A stretch of 64,000 nt of DNA, taken from contig NC_135195.1 in NCBI RefSeq assembly GCF_050948175.1, positions 1,295,001 through 1,359,000 of the forward strand, read 5' to 3'. The notes beneath the pieces were generated by a model that did no database searches, had not been told where the DNA came from, and worked only from the letters and a program-made list of their open reading frames with translations. Below, in pieces: positions 1 to 10,811 of this stretch. The position numbers were made by a program, and so were the translations under genes. The DNA comes from Xylocopa sonorina. Its lineage: Eukaryota; Arthropoda; Insecta; Hymenoptera; Apidae. The stretch's first letter is position 1, and each line of letters opens with the position of its first letter.

Positions 1-465
1 ATCTTAATGGTTACTAGCCTTAAGCGGTAACATTAGAAGCAATCATTTAAATTCGGGCAGTTCGAGAATTAAAATGTTCACATAAATTGGAAAAGAGACT
101 CTATTATGCTCGATAGAATTAACAAGATTGTTTTTAATAATGCATGTTGGTTATGGATTTTTGTAAATACGCAAGAAATGTTTGGATAATTTCTACGTAA
201 AAAATCGAGGGTTTTTGTGCTACTGTTAGTTGCATTCCCCATCCGTAGACGCCGAACGATAAAGATCGCATCACGCGATCATTAGGATAAAAAATGTCCA
301 TAAAGTGCACTCTTTTGAAGGAGCACACGTTCGCGTCGTAAAGTCTTGCGCTTGATAAAAACGCGTTTGATAAAAAGTACGAGGTTCTCGTTCAGAAATT
401 CTCTTTACGATCCGATGTCGGCCGGGATCCGCGAGATAGAAAATATTTTCGCATTTGGGGGAGAA
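1..465. other. AT-rich non-coding stretch
   Basis: No open frame here resembles a known protein, and no RNA gene or repeat end is visible. The short minus-strand frames are compatible with chance. Probably intron or intergenic DNA. Confidence 0.5.
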
Positions 466-518
466 AACGTAACGTAACGAAACGAAACGAAACAAAACAA
501 AACGAAACGAAACGAAAG
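466..518. repeat. Imperfect AACGA pentanucleotide microsatellite
   Basis: A run of AACGT, AACGA and AACAA units is seen directly, about ten units with substitutions. It is a simple repeat with no coding sense. Confidence 0.85.
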
Positions 519-2100
519 CATTCCATTTTCATGTATGGAATACAGAGCACGTTATTACGAGTGACGGGAGTGTTTGATGCACTTGTTATCATTTTAACGC
601 TGCGCATTCGTGTATTTGAATTATTCAAACTGATTAATTTTTATCGCAATTAAATGTTTGCCAAGTTATACTAATTATTTCGTAAAACGTTACGTTTCTG
701 GGACGCTGGTTAAATATTTTTCTCTTTAATTCTACCTGCGTCCGAGGGAACTACGGTTTAATCACAATGCCTGGAAAAATACTGGCGATGAATTTCCTGT
801 CTCTAATGCTCCATTCGCGTGGTAACTGAAACATTTTCTCGTTGCGCAAACATTACGTTCCATCGCGCGTTTGTTCTCTTTAATATAACTTTCTTTTCAA
901 CGATTTGTCATCGCGCGCTCGTGTTGCGAGATTGAAACGTAAACATTTGCCAGTACCCGAGAAGACTAGAATTGGAGATAATTACAATTTAATTCTCATT
1001 TAATTAATTATAGGTAATATTTTGATATTTCATTCCAATTCAGATATTTCATTTGCAAGAAAATTGCAAACAATTAATTGGTTTCTAATCATTATTCTAC
1101 ATCGGAACTGAAATTCATTTTGAATAGTTATTGAATAGTATTATTATTAGTTATTTTGTGTTATTTTATTAGTTTTTTATGTATTATTGAATAGTTATTT
1201 TGAATAGTACACGTTGCACCGTTGTTTCTTAATCCGGGCGCAGCTTGTAAAAAAAAAATTGCTGGTTTCGTTGAAAAATGAGCCACTCTCATGAGGCACG
1301 CGTATTTAAAGACGGTGGAATAATTTCAACGAATCGAATAGTTACTCTCCCGAAACCGTCGAGAAGTCGAAACAAGAATCATTCTCAAATCTCGCAATAA
1401 ACGGGGCACGATCTGCAATCAATGGATGGTATTTCGTTTTAACAGAGCAGCCCTCCCATCCCAGGGGAAGAAGTTGTTGCGCTCCGGCTGGCGTAAAAAT
1501 CATTCGAGGCTGGCGTATAAATCCGCTGAAGAGGTCGCGATAAATTTGCGCTCGCCTCCAGATCTCCTTTTCGTTCGGTTGCTTTCCATTATTCGACGGC
1601 GGAACGTCGGGTTCCGTTCTCTGCCGGGCGAATCGTCGACGACAAAAAGAACGCCGCGTGGCAGGAAATAGCGGGAAACGTTTCCGTTCCGCTTATTGTG
1701 TGCCCAGCCGCCGATAAATCGTTGTCGAATCCGGCAATATCGGCCGCGAACCCCGTGTGGTTCGTCTCTCGAAACGGCACGAGGTATTCCTTAGGATTCA
1801 ATCTGCTTAAGTGGAGTCAACCTGCCACGATTATAACGAATTGTTCGCCTATGATTGGATATGGTGATAGTGCGAGTATGTACACGCGGTCACGAAAGCC
1901 TCGCTACGAAATGGCCAACTCTCGGTAATTCTACATCGGAGAAACATTGTCACGTTAATGGAATATCAACTATTATATTCTTGGATCGATTGATGTCGCG
2001 GTGGTTTCATATACGTTTAGTCAAGCTGGGACGAGATATGTAATATATGTTGTACATTCTTTCGGAATATCAGTCCCTAATTTTTAAACAAATTTCTATT
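519..2100. other. Non-coding stretch with a GC-richer block at about 1420-1800
   Basis: The block at 1420-1800 is visibly richer in G, C and CpG than its surroundings, and short frames are open on both strands. None has a recognisable domain or convincing splice sites. It could be an untranslated exon or regulatory DNA, but I cannot support either. Confidence 0.45.
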
Positions 2101-2152
2101 CTATTCTATTCCATTCTAACCTATCCTATCCTATCCTATCCTATCCTATCCT
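2101..2152. repeat. CTATC/CTATT pentanucleotide microsatellite
   Basis: Six clean tandem CTATC units lie at 2121-2152. They are preceded by a degenerate run of CTATT, CCATT and CTAAC units. Simple repeat. Confidence 0.85.
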
Positions 2153-3248
2153 TTCTTAACTGTTTCAGGGCACCGACACGTATGCGTCTATCTAATTTCT
2201 TTTCATTTAAATTATTCTATATGAAAAGTAATATTCTGCATATAATTTCACTATCCTTCACAAGTGTGTAAAATATAGAGTCAGTTTTAATGCTAGTATC
2301 AATTTAAAAAATAAGTTAATATATTTAGAAAAGAAGTTCATAGATATGCACATATATGCATTGCACTTTTAGTACTTAATAAATTTATTTATAAATACTT
2401 GACACGAATATTTAATAAAATGTTTGTTTTTGTTAATGGAATGCACGTTCTATAATAGTTGATTTTAAATTTCTTACCAATAGTTGGTATTCGTTTATAT
2501 TTCGTTTGATTCATACCTGACGGCGAATTATTTACCAACACGGATGAAATAATTAACGCAAGTTCGCTTCCACGTAAACTCTAAATTACAGGCAGAAGTT
2601 GACCGGTTTGCTTGGGGCAGTTAATAATTTCGAGTTGTCAAGTTTTCCGCGATGGTATCAAATTAAACGTAATCATCCAAAGTGTCATCCGTATTGATTA
2701 TGCTACGTGTCTCTAATCAGACTGTAGACTGCGAGAGCGTGTCAACCAATTAAAAAGTTCATAAATCCACGCAATTCAGATCTTTATTAACTCTTTTTAT
2801 TCGTGTAGTGCGCCAAAAGACCGAGGAAATTAGTTCTACCGCGGCGTGGGGTGTGTTTTTGATTTAAAAACTCTGGCAGCTTTTAAAGTTGGCTATTATT
2901 ATTAAATCTTCCTCTTAATTATCTATTCCCGGGTTATTGAATGATACTGCGTGGATTTTATCTTCCTATCCTCACCTCTTCTCTCTTACTAAGCGTAGAT
3001 TTCACTTCATTGTTTTACAACGATACTTGTCCGTTACTCGAGATACATCCTATACCTATACGTATAGCATTATCCGGTCGGTGGTTCTATTCTAAAAAAT
3101 ATTTAACATTTTTACAGTTTATTCAAGACAGCACTTGCTTGTGTGCTGTCATTCAATTAGAAAACTGCGCAGTGTGGAAACGTAGAAAATGGAAGTACAG
3201 TGGTGTAAGGCAAAATATTGTTAAAAAGGAGGTTGAGAAACAGCAAGA
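2153..3248. other. AT-rich non-coding stretch
   Basis: I see no recognisable gene. A 113-codon frame starting at 2941 runs into the terminal repeat of the adjacent transposon, so it is not a native gene. Confidence 0.5.
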
Positions 3249-3250
3249 TA

Positions 3251-3471
3251 CAGTGCTGGACAAAAGTATTGGCACAGCATGATTGTTATGATAAAAATGC
3301 TTATAACTATGAAACAAATTGTTAAAAAGGAAAAATTTGTTTACACGTTTATTTATTTATTATTCTAGATTATTATTTAACAGAAACAGTAATATAAATA
3401 AAGTGATATGCGAAATAATAACAAAAACATATTTATTGAGCGTTTTAAGCATGGACAAAAGTATTGGCACA
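3251..3471 (+). repeat. Terminal inverted repeat of Tc1 copy 1 (transposase 3' side)
   Basis: This 221-bp repeat starts CAGTGCTGGACAAAAG. It is the reverse complement of 4679-4899 over its whole length by eye, and homology stops exactly after the inner direct repeat. The two 20-nt direct repeats inside it are the likely transposase-binding sites, by analogy with IR/DR transposons. Confidence 0.93.
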
Positions 3472-3500
3472 AATGATTGAAAGTACTTAGAAATTAAAAA

Positions 3501-4529
3501 TTAATATTTGGTTGGCCCTCCATTCCTCATGATAACTTCCTTCAATCGTTTTGGCATTGAAGTTACCAATTTTTTTGTAAAATCCGGCTCTATATTGTTC
3601 CATTCTTGTAAAATAATAGCTTTTAATTGGTTTTTGTTTGTTATATTATATTTTCTAATTTTTTTTTCTAATTCATTCCAAACATGTTCGATGGGATTCA
3701 TGTCTGGACTCTGGGGTGGGGTATTTAATGTATGTGCGGTATTGTAAACGATCCATTGTCGTACAATATAGGCAGTATGTTTTGGATCATGGTCTTGTTG
3801 AAAATAAAAATCACGCGGGAGATTTAATTTATTAGCACTTTTAAATAAATTTTCCTTTAATATATTTAAATATACATATTTGTCCATAATCTCATCTATG
3901 AATACTAATTCGCCAACCCCAGACGCTGCAATGGAACCCCATACCATGACTCCACCTCCTCCATGTTTCACAGTGGCTTGTAAATGTTGTGGATCCATTT
4001 CCGTATTTGGCTTTCTCCAAACTAATACTCTGCCATCTGATTTAAATATATTAAATTTAGTTTCATCTGAAAATAATACGTTATTCCAGAATGTGGGATC
4101 CTTTTTTATAAATTCTTTTGCAAATTCTTTTCTCATCTTCCGATTCTTCTTGGATATGTATGGTTTCCTTCTTGCGACACACGCAGAATATCCCGCATCT
4201 TTTAACACTCTCCGTATAGTTTTCGAACTTACTTCTTTTTTATTTTCTTCATTTAACTTTGCTCTAAGTTGTGATGAGTTTAATTTACAATTTATTTTCA
4301 CTTCCTTTACAATTTTCCGTTTTTCTCTAACTGTTAACTTTGAGGGACGTCCACTTCGATTCCTACTTTTGAAATCTGATTGATTCTCAAATCGTTTTAC
4401 GACACTTCTAATAGTGAATCGACTTCTATTAACACTTTTTGCTATTTCACTATAAGATTTTCGCATTTTGTGCAAATTTAATATTATTTTTCTCTCTTCA
4501 CTTGTAGTTTCTTTCCCTCTTCTTGACAT
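3501..4529 (-). CDS. Tc1-family transposase (DD34E), copy 1, intact
   Basis: This is a 342-residue cut-and-paste transposase, which in this family binds the inverted repeats, excises the element and inserts it at TA. Residues 1-50 form the first helix-turn-helix. A GRPSK motif lies at 60-64, matching the GRPR-like linker of Tc1 proteins. A second DNA-binding helical region spans about 66-112. The RNase H-like catalytic core begins near 150, with D155 in SDET, D246 in QQDHDPKH and E281 in NPIEHVW. The last two are separated by 34 residues, which is the Tc1 signature. A glycine-rich box (HGGGGVMVWG) lies at 189-198. The length is normal for the family, with no frameshift or internal stop. The ATG at 4529 follows about 370 bp of element leader. 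The protein is identical to that of the copy at 21095. Confidence 0.95.
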   Translation of the reverse strand: MSRRGKETTSEERKIILNLHKMRKSYSEIAKSVNRSRFTIRSVVKRFENQSDFKSRNRSGRPSKLTVREKRKIVKEVKINCKLNSSQLRAKLNEENKKEVSSKTIRRVLKDAGYSACVARRKPYISKKNRKMRKEFAKEFIKKDPTFWNNVLFSDETKFNIFKSDGRVLVWRKPNTEMDPQHLQATVKHGGGGVMVWGSIAASGVGELVFIDEIMDKYVYLNILKENLFKSANKLNLPRDFYFQQDHDPKHTAYIVRQWIVYNTAHTLNTPPQSPDMNPIEHVWNELEKKIRKYNITNKNQLKAIILQEWNNIEPDFTKKLVTSMPKRLKEVIMRNGGPTKY

Positions 4530-4678
4530 TGTTGCTTGTTATATTTCCTATGTTGCTAATCGACTGAACTTAAGGATGACTGTTAGAAAAAATGACTATC
4601 AGGGAATCCCCTACCTATACCATCAAGTGACAATCGGATTTTTTTCGGAGAGATACAACTACACTAAATTTTGTATAA

Positions 4679-4899
4679 TGTGCCAATACTTTTGTCCATG
4701 CTTAAAACGCTCAATAAATATGTTTTTGTTATTATTTCGCATATCACTTTATTTATATTACTGTTTCTGTTAAATAATAATCTAGAATAATAAATAAATA
4801 AACGTGTAAACAAATTTTTCCTTTTTAACAATTTGTTTCATAGTTATAAGCATTTTTATCATAACAATCATGCTGTGCCAATACTTTTGTCCAGCACTG
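4679..4899 (-). repeat. Terminal inverted repeat of Tc1 copy 1 (transposase 5' side)
   Basis: This is the 221-bp mirror of 3251-3471. It ends ...CCAGCACTG and is followed by the target TA. It contains the same inner and outer copies of the 20-nt direct repeat and lies 150 bp upstream of the transposase start, so it probably also includes the promoter. Confidence 0.93.
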
Positions 4900-4901
4900 T
4901 A

Positions 4902-7172
4902 TAAAAGGATGTGAAGAGAGTTGAATCGAGTATGTACAATTATGCTTGTTTTCGTGAAACTTTGCAATCTCACAATATTATTAATTACCTTCCTAATGAC
5001 GCTCTAAATTCTATAAACTATCAAATCGTACACAACTGTTACACGACGGAAATAACGATTTGATCCAATTTGCTGGTTCGCAAAGAATTTTGCATTTAGA
5101 GCGCGGAGCCCCGTGCTCCAGAGAGTTAGTCTAAAAGACTAACCCTTTGAAGTCCCTAATTATCCACCGCATGGAAACTTCTTAAGCGTCTAAAATCGCG
5201 TCCGAAGTCTTGTTGGCACCGTCAGTGTATCGCACAGATACACCATCCATGTTGGTGAGAACTTCCTCCTGGAAGACTGTCAGCTGTCTTAAGAGGCTAC
5301 GAGCCCAGTTTCAGCTGAAACTTCATTAACAACAATAAAAGCGTCCTAACGCTTCTTTCGCGTTTCAATCGACAATTGCAATTACTAGGAAATAAATGCC
5401 ATTGAAAGTGTACAAATTCGAATTTTGCTCGATCTACAATGTTGTATTATCTATAATTGTCCCATCAAGTTGTAACGGTCATATATTGTACAATAATGAT
5501 GCTTGTAATAATTTACTGTACTCATTACTGTAGTTGCAAGTTCTGTTAAACGTAATATCTGTCATCTGTTTACGGTCGTCGTATTTTTGGGCAAAATGTC
5601 ATTGCGTATCGCGGACAAGAAAAGAAACAAGAAGACTCGAAACTGGAGTGTCGAATTTTGAGACCACTCTGTACACAAAAAATTTACATAGATCACGTGT
5701 AAATTAAGGATAATATCATGTATAAGTAGTGCGACACTAACGGATAGCTCGAAAAAATAGAAATCGTAATTGAAATTGTTTAGTTTGAAAAATTTATTGT
5801 TTGCCAGAAAAACACTGCGCATTAGCCAAAAACAGTAGTGTGGTTGCTGTATTTGCAGTGCACTCTGGTAATTACCGCATTCGATTGGACAATGGTCAAG
5901 AAAATCCAGCCCACGGTCTCGAAGTAGTCGTGCTAGCTGCTCGTCTTCTAACCAGGGGAAGGGAGTTTTGACGGTCCCTCTCATTGTAACAGTCACTAGA
6001 AGTTTGTACACGTGTAATTAGCTTAACGAGTAAGCGGGCGGTGCCGGCGTTAATTGCTCGCGAACAAATCGCGACGATACGGGAGACAAGGCCGGCAGAA
6101 TTGTTACGTGTCACGCAAACTACTCGAGACGTTAGAGAGGATCCCGTTTCAACTTCGTTTACTTTACTCTCATTAATTTCGCGAGCGAACTCTTGGAAAA
6201 ATATTATTCGTCGGTCTTGTAACAGTTTGATCATTGTCAGATAAAGGTGTTCCTTTCGATTAATTGAACGAGGTTTGATAGAGTTAAAAAGTGATCGGAG
6301 GTGTATTTTTCAAACGGAAGGTCATATTTTATATTTTGTCGATGTTATAATTCAAAATACATTTTTTACTTAGGTGCTGAATAAAAATAAAGAATTAGAG
6401 CAAGAAGAACAAGTACAACGAAATGAAAGGACAATTTCAGAAAAAAGTTTCTGCTTACAGTTACAAATGATGAATCATTAAAATTTATGGAGTGTATTAT
6501 TTTTCTCTTGCCATTTATGCGCGTATTGAAGAGAAAACGAGATCGCATCTATATAAACGTATTATAATTAAGCTAAATGTAGTTGATCGTATAACTGACT
6601 CGATTGACACAATTAACACGAAAATTAATGGTTACAGTGTAAAACTAATAAGCTTATTTGTTAATGCTTAAATGTTAAAATTTCATTAGCATGACCAATA
6701 CCCATTTTTAAGGACTTTTTCCTTATTATATTTTCCAGTATGAAGTAATGTGAAATAGAAATGTAACCGTAGTAGTGATAGTAAATAAGGGTCTTTTTTT
6801 TTCTTTTTTCTTTTTTAGGAAACTATTCACTCGTCATTAATAATAGCGTGCAAAGTGAGCACACGAGATAAACATTTTTCATATGAAGTATTAACGTGAT
6901 TACGTCTGAACATTAATTACATATTATACATTTCATTCACGAGTAAATGTTGAAAAAACTAAATTAAGAGAACGAACCAAGCTTATTGTCATTATTTTCT
7001 ATTCGTCAAATATATGGTGACGATACGCTTACCCGTAGCAGTAACAATGCCCCAAGAGCCGTTTCTTTAGCTTTCTTTAGAATCAAATTTCCAATAGTGT
7101 TTCACAACCATAGATCGAGCCATGGCAACAAAGCATGTCATTGTTCAGAGTCAAGACGTTTTATATTATTAT
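4902..7172. other. Non-coding stretch with a hairpin cluster and a GC-richer block
   Basis: This holds a cluster of small perfect hairpins at 5105-5354, listed separately, and a GC-richer block at about 5880-6200. Minus-strand frames of 149 and 112 codons overlap there, but neither has a recognisable domain and they overlap each other. A T-rich run lies near 6795-6820. Confidence 0.45.
5105..5354. other. Cluster of short perfect hairpins and palindromes (unknown)
   Basis: The following are read directly: 5105-5119, stem 5 and loop 5; 5125-5143, stem 7 and loop 5; 5225-5243, stem 7 and loop 5; 5241-5257, stem 5 and loop 7; 5262-5275, stem 5 and loop 4; 5307-5322, a perfect 16-nt palindrome; and 5339-5354, stem 6 and loop 4. 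I do not recognise this as a tRNA or a known structured RNA. It could be a decayed element, a structured transcript or chance enrichment. Confidence 0.4.
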
Positions 7173-7497
7173 TATTGCCTGCTACAATCATATTGGAACA
7201 TTTGGAATTTCTACCATGTATTTGTCAACTAATTAGAGATCAATCACTGCTACCTCACTTTTCCGCAGAAAATATAATGAACGAATCCGAATGTCTCGAG
7301 AGAAGACAGACGCCCGGATCGAGGCTTTAAAAGTGAACGCTTAGCTCAGAAAAAAGCAGAACAAATTAAAAAATGTTCAATAACACACTCAATTAGCAAG
7401 AAATTAAAACCAGTAAGCAGAAGCAGCGAAGCATAACATTCTAGAAACCATTCCTTTAAAAAAATAAGTTATTGCTCTCACCGTAACAGCTCCAATC
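7173..7497 (+). repeat. Diverged local duplication, copy a
   Basis: This aligns by eye with 8560-8969. Shared blocks include TATTGCCTGCTAC, then ATTAGAGATCAATCAC against ATTAGAAATCAATCAC, then a shared CTCACTTTTCCG block, ACGAATCC, and TTGCTCTCAC near the right end. Copy b carries about 85 bp of extra sequence. No conserved frame runs through both copies, so it is a duplicated non-coding segment or two copies of an old repeat. Confidence 0.65.
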
Positions 7498-8559
7498 AGT
7501 TCGCACTTTCTCGATTTTTTTAGAAACAAAATTTAAATCACGCAACGAGTAATTTATATTGCTCGTTAATACCAGTTAAACTGATTTTAACTGGAACTGT
7601 GCACGCATCCTTCTCATGCAACTATCACAAACTTCACAATCACCGACCTACATTTTTTCCATTTGAATAATTCACATTTACGATGTTATATCGCGATGCG
7701 GTAATGTAGCGCAGGTGGAACGAGTTGAGAGATCTAATAGCAAAACAGAGTCAGTATTTATCTTTCGATAGTAATGCGGGATTTTCATTCTTAACCGAGT
7801 CTATTCCGATCGGATGTCCCGGTAACACGGAATTTCACCGATCTAATGAAAAGTTTGAGAAATAATAAATCCAAATAATATATTGGAATACAACGTATTC
7901 TGTTCGCTTTTTCGACGGCGAACGCGATCGATTTTTTCGTCCTCCTCGCTTCTTATACGTATATCACCTCGTTCCGCCATCGATTGCTTTGACAGAACCG
8001 CGGTCAGAATTTTCAGATTACTCATTTATTCCACTCTTCGCGTTAATGTCATCAACAGCAGGCAAGGCATAATTGCGTAATCTTTAATTAGAGTTTCAAT
8101 TTCTAATATTATTAATATGATCAGAGAAATAAGCATTTAATTGATTAAGAGAACAGTTGAAGTTTAAAAGAAAAGTTTGTTTAACAAAATTCAAACTACC
8201 GTTGAAACATGGAAAATTTCTACAAAATATTGAATCGAAATGTTATGTATTGAAAACGCTGTATCGAGTAGAGTGAGTGAGAAATAAATAATTAATTATA
8301 CCGCTTCTAACCTTTATTCGAGAAGTGATGTCCATTAATTGAGTTTTGCTCTAGCTAATTTCCATTTTCATAACTTCATTAGAAATCACGGTTCATTAAC
8401 AAACAACTTGTTTCTATTGAAACACTATTGATAATTATCCACGATTATACGAAGGAATTCGACACCTAATCGTATTTAGCATAGACCACCGTTCAACCTC
8501 GCGTACATAACCAACTTGGTAGAAACATTTTGTTTACAGTCGTGGCACTTTTCGGATCA
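7498..8559. other. AT-rich non-coding stretch
   Basis: A CpG-richer patch lies at about 7900-8000, with overlapping short frames on both strands and no recognised product. I see nothing else. Confidence 0.45.
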
Positions 8560-8969
8560 ATATTGCCTGCTACGGGTAAATTCGAATTGAAATTTCCTTG
8601 TGAGCCACTTGGGGGTGCACGTGAGGGTATATCTTTGACTTACCTTTAGCCAGGGACGATGTTTTTTCCTTTCCCACAATGCATTTGCCAATCAATTAGA
8701 AATCAATCACCGTTCTCTCACTTTTCCGGAAAGTATGTAATTAACGAATCCAAGTGTCTCAAGAAAAAACACACGCCTACGTCTAGAGATTTTAAAGGTC
8801 GACTTTTACATGAGGAGAAGTTGGTGCAAATAAAAGATAAAAAATCACACCGCTAATTTGAACATACAATCATTGCTCTCGTTATTAATAAATTAGAGTA
8901 TTAGTGTAAATTGGCCGTAAATTGAGCGGGTGAAATAAACTGTTGCTCTCACTAAAGCACATTCAATAT
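8560..8969 (+). repeat. Diverged local duplication, copy b
   Basis: This is the second copy of the segment at 7173-7497, in the same orientation and about 1.1 kb away. An insertion relative to copy a lies at about 8575-8660, before the shared block that begins near 8680. It ends immediately before a homopolymer G tract. Confidence 0.65.
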
Positions 8970-8975
8970 CAAAAT

Positions 8976-8997
8976 GGGGGGGGGGGGGGGGGGGGGG
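8976..8997 (+). repeat. Poly-G tract (22 G)
   Basis: An uninterrupted run of 22 G is seen directly. Such a tract could form G-quadruplex structures and is also prone to sequencing length errors. Confidence 0.9.
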
Positions 8998-10710
8998 AGA
9001 AATAAAGCTCGAGGACAAATAAAACGCAAAGAAGGAGTTAATTTTTGGCTCGTTCTTTTTTAATCATCCCCGTTGTATCGCTTATCGATGTAATTGAGAC
9101 GATGCGTCGGTTGCGATGTCGCGGGGTGCACAAAAACGTTTGTTAACACGAGAAACGTCTGGAACGTTATTACCGCGTGAAAATGACATTCCCGTGTTCG
9201 CTCGACTATTTCCCGTCGAATCTTTCTCTCTCGAGAATCGGTATTTCACTTTGATTATTCTGCCGGTGCCAAGCACGCCACCGAGTAGTAGTAGTTCTCT
9301 GCGGGCATAAATATTGCACCGTCGTTCGAACGGGGACGGCCAAGGGTTGCGGCTCTTTTTCTCCACCCCTCCTCTTCCATTCTTTCTCTCTCGTTCCTGT
9401 TCCCTTCCCGCGTTTTAACCACGGGGTGGGAAGCGTCGGTTCAGAAAGCAAAAGCGATTCGGTCGAGAGTTCTCGAAAGAAAAGATATGAAGCTGAGACG
9501 GCGAACTCGAAACGGCGAGAGGGAAAAAGAAGGGTCGGGAGAAGGTGGCGGTGGAAGGAGTCGCAGCATCGCGCTCTGCTTAAGGAGGATTTGGTATCTT
9601 TGTTTGCTGCCGGATTAATTCGAGCTCAGGGCCACTTTTACCTAAAGTCATCTCTAATCCTGTACCTTCCTTCGGACTTTTTCATATCTAACTCCCGACA
9701 CTCTCGAACGAGCCTCCCTTCTCCGAAGGATTTTCGGTGACATCGTACTGTTATCCTGGTAAATTCCATCCACTTATCCGGGGAGCGATATATCGTACGG
9801 GATTATTCATTTTGGATGCCAATGATTAGCCTTTTTGGTTTACAGAAAGGGAAAATCTTTTCATTTTGCGATGGATTGTCGTTTCTATTCTTCAGTTGAA
9901 TTTTGAAGGCACATTTGTATTCTACTTTTTACCACCATTTTTACGTGCTTTCTGTTTGATTAGAATTATTCAACTTAGATTATTATAATATGATATGCTG
10001 TCTTTTTTCCAATTATAGAATAATATATTATATATTGCTCATCAATAACTCGTGTTAGTTAATTCGTGTTTGCACTTGCATTAACCATTTCAATTTTTAG
10101 AACGCAGGACAATCGTATTAAAGTGTGTTCTTGGTATTTAGGTTTCCATCAAAATTCTATTATAGTATTGCAAAGAAACCACGTTTGTTTAAAAAAAAAA
10201 TAAGTAAAAATAAAATTTATATAGATTATTTCACTTCCATATTCGATTATGAAATATTCTAATAGCCGGTGACACGATATACCTTGTTGCTGGCTGTTCC
10301 GACCGACGGAACAACTGAAACATGGGGGTTTCGAAGACCTCGTTTATTATACGTTCGTGATGAAAAGGTTATTTTTCAGATTAAGACGTTTTAAGTAATT
10401 TCGTAAACTTTCATGTTGTAAACGAGGTATTTCTTAAGGGTCGGTCCAACATGTGCAGGCAGTGGGACATCGAGCCGTGCACTTAATGAGAAGGAAGTGT
10501 AGGTGATACTCGGAAGAGAATACCGATTGGTAGTTTACATCGTTTCGGCAAATACCAACAGTGTCCACCCCCTGCAAGGTGGGGGAAGCAGCGGACGAAC
10601 TCCCAAAAAGCTAACGAGTCGAACAGTCAGAGAAACGAAAACGAACGAACATTAAATTAGAGCAAGCTGTCTAATATTAAGCTGTCTAAGATTTAACGAA
10701 ATGCGTACGA
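8998..10710. other. Non-coding stretch with a GC-rich block at about 9080-9740
   Basis: The GC-rich block has frames open on both strands, including a 104-codon plus-strand frame at 9426 rich in Lys, Arg and Ser at its start. None matches a family I know. It may be regulatory or an untranslated exon. A short hairpin (CCACCCCCTGCAAGGTGGGG) lies near 10564-10583. Confidence 0.4.
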
Positions 10711-10811
10711 GAGAGAGGGAAAGAAGAGGCGTTTCGTCCTGAGCCTACCAATGGACTCGTCAGTAAGGCTTACCTGACAAACCCGTACATTAGGCACGAG
10801 GATAGAGAGGA
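10711..10811 (+). repeat. Family A interspersed repeat, partial diverged copy
   Basis: This shares the block GTTTCGTCCTG, then a TGGACTCGTC core, then an ACCTG segment, with copies at 56063 and 59961. Both termini are missing or unrecognisable and the internal hairpin is eroded. Confidence 0.55.

Larger units (their letters stand above)
3251..4899 (-). mobile_element. Tc1-type DNA transposon, copy 1 (complete)
   Basis: The element is 1649 bp and is bounded by TA at 3249-3250 and at 4900-4901, the target duplication expected of the Tc1/mariner superfamily. Terminal inverted repeats of 221 bp (3251-3471 and 4679-4899) read as identical by eye. Each repeat contains a 20-nt motif twice, at its outer and inner ends (3257-3276 and 3452-3471; 4679-4698 and 4874-4893), which is the IR/DR layout known from some Tc1 families such as Minos and Sleeping Beauty. 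It encodes one intact transposase on the minus strand. Copy 2 at 20725 has the same length in opposite orientation. I infer recent transposition and possibly continuing activity. Confidence 0.95.

Noticed and set aside
3880..4383. 167-codon plus-strand frame
   Set aside because: Lies antisense within the transposase gene and recurs identically at 21241-21744; it is a shadow of the real frame.
5105..5150. tRNA-like arms at the start of the hairpin cluster
   Set aside because: No acceptor stem, T-loop consensus or anticodon arm of proper geometry could be assembled.
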